A DNA stretch of 64,000 bases, from positions 248,001-312,000 of the forward strand of contig NZ_JACIFF010000009.1 in assembly GCF_014197245.1 (NCBI RefSeq), read 5' to 3'. This DNA is from Neolewinella aquimaris. GTDB lineage: Bacteria > Bacteroidota > Bacteroidia > Chitinophagales > Saprospiraceae. Position 1 is the stretch's first letter. The number at the start of each line of letters is the position of its first letter. The position numbers were made by a program, and so were the translations under genes. The notes beneath the pieces were generated by a model, which made no database searches, was not told the DNA's origin, and saw nothing but the letters and a program-made list of their open reading frames with translations. This document shows, piece after piece, positions 61,553 through 64,000 of the stretch.

Positions 61553-61970
61553 TTGAGGAGAATTCCTGTAGCTTAGTTAGAATCTGCTCAACGCGATTGC
61601 TTGACAACTCTTTTGAAATTGCAGTACTCTGGTTTTGAACGATTGAAATGATAATTTGCAATTGGCCTGGATTCTTTTTCCAATAGCCAGAATCAACTGT
61701 ACCGACAGCTAAAAGTAGGTCTCCAGGGTAATAGCTCCCTTCGACTATTGGATTCTCTTTTAGTTGAACCAAAACAAATGGCATAACATACTCTAGGCCT
61801 ATCCCTTGACTTACTAGTAGCCTTAGATGATCCGCACTCAACTGATTTAGCGGCACTTTCCGATATTCATAGCACCTGGATATCAGACTGCTCGGGAAAT
61901 CACCGTCAAATTTCCACCGTTCGCCGGAGAGTTCCTCTATCGAGTATTTACCGCTATCAGCTTTTTTCAT
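61545..61970 (-). CDS. CdiI-like contact-dependent inhibition immunity protein
   Basis: A 141-residue cytoplasmic protein with the pattern of CDI-type immunity proteins: GERWKFDGDFPSSLISRCYEYRKVPLNQL, then HLRLLVSQGIGLEYVMPFVLVQL and EGSYYPGDLLLAV. Such proteins neutralise a matching toxin delivered by neighbouring cells. No toxin gene is visible in this cassette, which fits an orphan immunity gene. Confidence 0.72.
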   Translation of the reverse strand: MKKADSGKYSIEELSGERWKFDGDFPSSLISRCYEYRKVPLNQLSADHLRLLVSQGIGLEYVMPFVLVQLKENPIVEGSYYPGDLLLAVGTVDSGYWKKNPGQLQIIISIVQNQSTAISKELSSNRVEQILTKLQEFSSND

Positions 61971-62036
61971 CGCTGCTTTTTCGCACTTTTTCTCGCTCAG
62001 GTTTACTAGAAGTCTGTGGAGTAGATATTGTTTTCG

Positions 62037-62053
62037 TGGCCCCTAATGGGCCA
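62037..62053 (-). promoter_or_regulatory. Hairpin at the start of a cassette
   Basis: TGGCCC-CTAAT-GGGCCA lies three bases from the R box of site 18, as at 35508 and 59860. Confidence 0.5.
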
Positions 62054-62056
62054 TGT

Positions 62057-62193
62057 CGCCCAACGGGGGCCTACCCGACGGCCGCCATCACCAGCGAACA
62101 CCATGAATACCGCTATTTTCTCCTGCAAATTTTAAAGCATGGATAGCACCAAAAAGATTAACCGGCGGCTGTACGGGTAGGCGGTGTTCGGCG
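62057..62193 (-). repeat. attC-like site 18 (137 bp, subtype D)
   Basis: Boxes CGCCCAAC at 62057 and GTTCGGCG at 62186. The stem is GCCTACCCGACGGCCGCC against GGCGGCTGTACGGGTAGGC. GTTCGGCG complements CGCCGAAC at 63967. Confidence 0.9.
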
Positions 62194-62214
62194 CATATAT
62201 TCTTCTGAGTTTTC

Positions 62215-63114
62215 TTATCTGCTGGAGTCAATTAGGCGAAATATTGTATGAAAGTACCATACATTCCCAAAATCCATTTTCTGCTTTTCAAACAGCACTT
62301 CGTCATCGGTTTCTATCTGAGGGCCTAGCACATATTTTTCACCTGAATATATACCTAATGCTATAAACGGTTCGTCGTCATAACTGCCAACCATTCTATC
62401 AATTACATCATTAGTTGGTGATTTGAATATAACCAAACTTCCTGAAGATGAAGGATATAATTTAGCATCAATTAAAAATTTCTCATCGCCTTCGTAATTT
62501 CGTCCGAATGAGGAAGCTATGATTCCAGCTTTTGCAACCGGTAATTTGGCTATTGGATCATAAAATCCGGAGGGGTACCCTAATACTAATATTCTATCCC
62601 CTATTTTAGGCTCAATAGACATCGCTTTATACTCCATTATACCTCGTATGATTGGCCTTACAGTTTTAATTTTTCGTCCTTCCGCACTAAATGTTTTGAA
62701 TATACTGTCCACGGTTATCAAGGAGACATCAATATCTCCATTATCAGTTAAAAGAAGTTTTCTTTTTATCTCATCACGAACTAGTGTAAGAGAAATCCAT
62801 TCGCTACGGTTTTCTCCCAAATCTTCTGAAAGGAAAATCACTATACTGTCTGGATACGATTCATTTGGAAATAGTACATGTCTGTTGCTAACTAAATAGA
62901 CTTCTGTGATCGTATCAGTATTGATAGAATCAATTTGAACATCTAAAACGTATATGCCTGAAGCTTCGGAAATTTTATTACCAACAAATACTTTTATCGG
63001 AGTTCCAAAAGACTCGGCTCTACCCTGAAATGTTAAATCAATATCCTGTGCATTGATAACATAAGAAACTGCAATCATAATATATAAAACTGAACAAAAT
63101 CTTGCTTTAGTCAA
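62215..63114 (-). CDS. Exported trypsin-like serine protease, cassette-borne
   Basis: About 300 residues from a TTG start at 63114, chosen because it gives a signal peptide (TKARFCSVLYIMIAVSYVINAQ) and overlaps the upstream stop by eight bases; ATG at 63078 is the alternative. The S1 catalytic triad is visible as VSNRHVLFP (His), DIDVSLITVD (Asp) and YPSSSGSLVIF (Ser in the SGS motif). It is probably periplasmic or outer-surface. It is the third gene of an overlapping three-gene set; the stop is 22 bp from attC-like site 18. The target is unknown. Confidence 0.8.
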   Translation of the reverse strand: MTKARFCSVLYIMIAVSYVINAQDIDLTFQGRAESFGTPIKVFVGNKISEASGIYVLDVQIDSINTDTITEVYLVSNRHVLFPNESYPDSIVIFLSEDLGENRSEWISLTLVRDEIKRKLLLTDNGDIDVSLITVDSIFKTFSAEGRKIKTVRPIIRGIMEYKAMSIEPKIGDRILVLGYPSGFYDPIAKLPVAKAGIIASSFGRNYEGDEKFLIDAKLYPSSSGSLVIFKSPTNDVIDRMVGSYDDEPFIALGIYSGEKYVLGPQIETDDEVLFEKQKMDFGNVWYFHTIFRLIDSSR

Positions 63115-63505
63115 ACATAACGACTTTAAACACGTATTTGTTAATCTCTGCGTCAAATGTAATAACATAATTATGCCCTTTTTGCAATGAAAAATTTTTG
63201 AAGTATTTACTCGTATAAATACGTGCATAGTAAACACCTACATTTGTGTCCAATAATCGTAAGCTTTCATTAGATTTGAGCTTATATGTTTCCCAATCTA
63301 GCTTATTATGAGATAATAGGAATATAACATCTACTTTCAAATTGTTTAATAACTGTAATACATTTTTATCTTGACCAAGTTTATCGTAAGTAAATTCGTG
63401 GTCTATTTGCCCGGTAGCGGGAAATGTATCTATTGACTCACTATTTAGCTGGCTATTTAATTGTGCACCTATGATTAAAGCTAGAAAAAATAAGATACTT
63501 CTCAT
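63107..63505 (-). CDS. Hypothetical secreted protein, 132 aa, partner of the protease
   Basis: Signal peptide MRSILFFLALIIGAQLNSQ; the mature part has no recognised domain. It overlaps the next gene (protease) by eight bases and the previous gene by four, so the three are translated together. It could be a substrate, inhibitor or sensor of the protease, which is inference. Confidence 0.65.
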   Translation of the reverse strand: MRSILFFLALIIGAQLNSQLNSESIDTFPATGQIDHEFTYDKLGQDKNVLQLLNNLKVDVIFLLSHNKLDWETYKLKSNESLRLLDTNVGVYYARIYTSKYFKNFSLQKGHNYVITFDAEINKYVFKVVMFD

Positions 63506-63849
63506 GTTGATTCTTTGTTTCCGAATACGTAACCTACAATAGTACTTAATAGTGCTATTAAAGCAGTTGTAACTTCTCCACTAAATCCAGCAGTTACTAT
63601 ATAAAGCCCAGCTAAAATAACTAGCAAAAGAGTCATCCCAAGTTGAAATGTTTTAGTATCTATTGATTGCTTGTATTTAAGTATAGCTAAGGTTATAAAA
63701 ACTATTGTTGTAAATGAAATCAATAGGAATAGTAACCAAAGTTCATAGCTATTTAAAAACGAAGCTTCGAGAGGTAACTGGCTTGAACTTATCGGAGGAG
63801 GTGGATTGTATATTGAATCCCCAGAGCTTTGATATATGGCACCTTGCAT
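63502..63849 (-). CDS. Small membrane protein, 115 aa, first gene of the protease set
   Basis: The start at 63849 (MQGAIYQSSGDS) is preferred. Three hydrophobic helices (ELWLLFLLISFTTIVFITLAIL, LGMTLLLVILAGLYIVTAGF, TALIALLSTIVGYVFG). No family recognised. Its overlap with the next gene indicates a functional unit. Confidence 0.65.
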   Translation of the reverse strand: MQGAIYQSSGDSIYNPPPPISSSQLPLEASFLNSYELWLLFLLISFTTIVFITLAILKYKQSIDTKTFQLGMTLLLVILAGLYIVTAGFSGEVTTALIALLSTIVGYVFGNKEST

Positions 63850-63966
63850 TGAGTTGGTTTTAACGTCACATCTAACTGATCTGCAGAATCTATTCAACCC
63901 CAGAATTGTAATATAAGGATTGTAAAATTAATGTTAGCATAGGTTGGTGATTTTTGATTTTTTTTG

Positions 63967-64000
63967 CGCCGAACGGGGGCGCCCACGCAGCCGGGGCTTC
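63967..64000 (-). repeat. attC-like site 19 (left part, subtype B, cut by window edge)
   Basis: Box CGCCGAAC at 63967 followed by GGGG and GCGCCCACGCAGCCGGGGC. It closes the protease cassette, whose other box is GTTCGGCG. Confidence 0.85.

Overview
The window is a piece of a Bacteroidota chromosome. The likely source is a marine, fairly GC-rich polysaccharide degrader; a Lewinella- or Saprospiria-like host is an inference from gene content only. It has two very different halves.

Positions 1-22,700 are ordinary GC-rich metabolic DNA. One tight plus-strand operon takes apart arabinan or arabinoxylan and feeds L-arabinose into the pentose phosphate pathway. In order it encodes the tail of a GH43-like enzyme, a GH127 beta-L-arabinofuranosidase lipoprotein, a GH51 alpha-L-arabinofuranosidase lipoprotein, AraB, AraD, AraA, an aldose 1-epimerase and a sodium/sugar symporter. 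Next come a GDSL hydrolase, a six-hairpin glycosidase-like protein, a DUF1080 lipoprotein and two Gfo/Idh/MocA oxidoreductases. A methyltransferase, a mannitol-type polyol dehydrogenase and an NCS1 permease lie on the minus strand. Two convergent cold-shock genes share a 52-bp perfect palindromic terminator.

Positions 24,800-28,260 are a transition zone of degraded insertion sequences (IS3, IS481).

From 28,261 to the right edge the DNA is a mosaic of short, AT-rich, mostly unrecognised minus-strand genes separated by GC-rich palindromic repeats of about 137 or 210 bp. These repeats have the anatomy of integron attC sites: an outer R box (xxxxxAAC ... GTTxxxxx), a GGGG / GGT spacer pair, and a long imperfect inner stem. 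The gene next to a site usually ends 4-25 bp from the R box. The outer boxes are variable, and in every cassette with both ends preserved the two boxes that bound the cassette are exact complements, while the two boxes of one repeat often are not. That is what insertion of circular cassettes at GTT predicts. I read the region as a large chromosomal integron cassette array, or a CALIN (attC cluster without integrase); no tyrosine integrase is visible here.

Cassette cargo includes a Fic protein, DUF4262, DUF1493-like (broken), DUF2971, a HEPN-like protein, a UPF0175/DUF3368 toxin-antitoxin-type pair, DUF3024, a CdiI-like immunity protein, and a three-gene set with a trypsin-like protease. Four cassettes appear non-coding: two copies of a ~0.9-1 kb hairpin-rich unit (a third is truncated) and two copies of a ~210-bp unit. 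The array has been invaded by four IS481-type elements (three of them, plus a remnant, end 5-6 bp from an attC R box), IS256, two IS5-family elements, IS3, a group II intron that splits a small ORF, and a ~1.1-kb segment of proteobacterial character.
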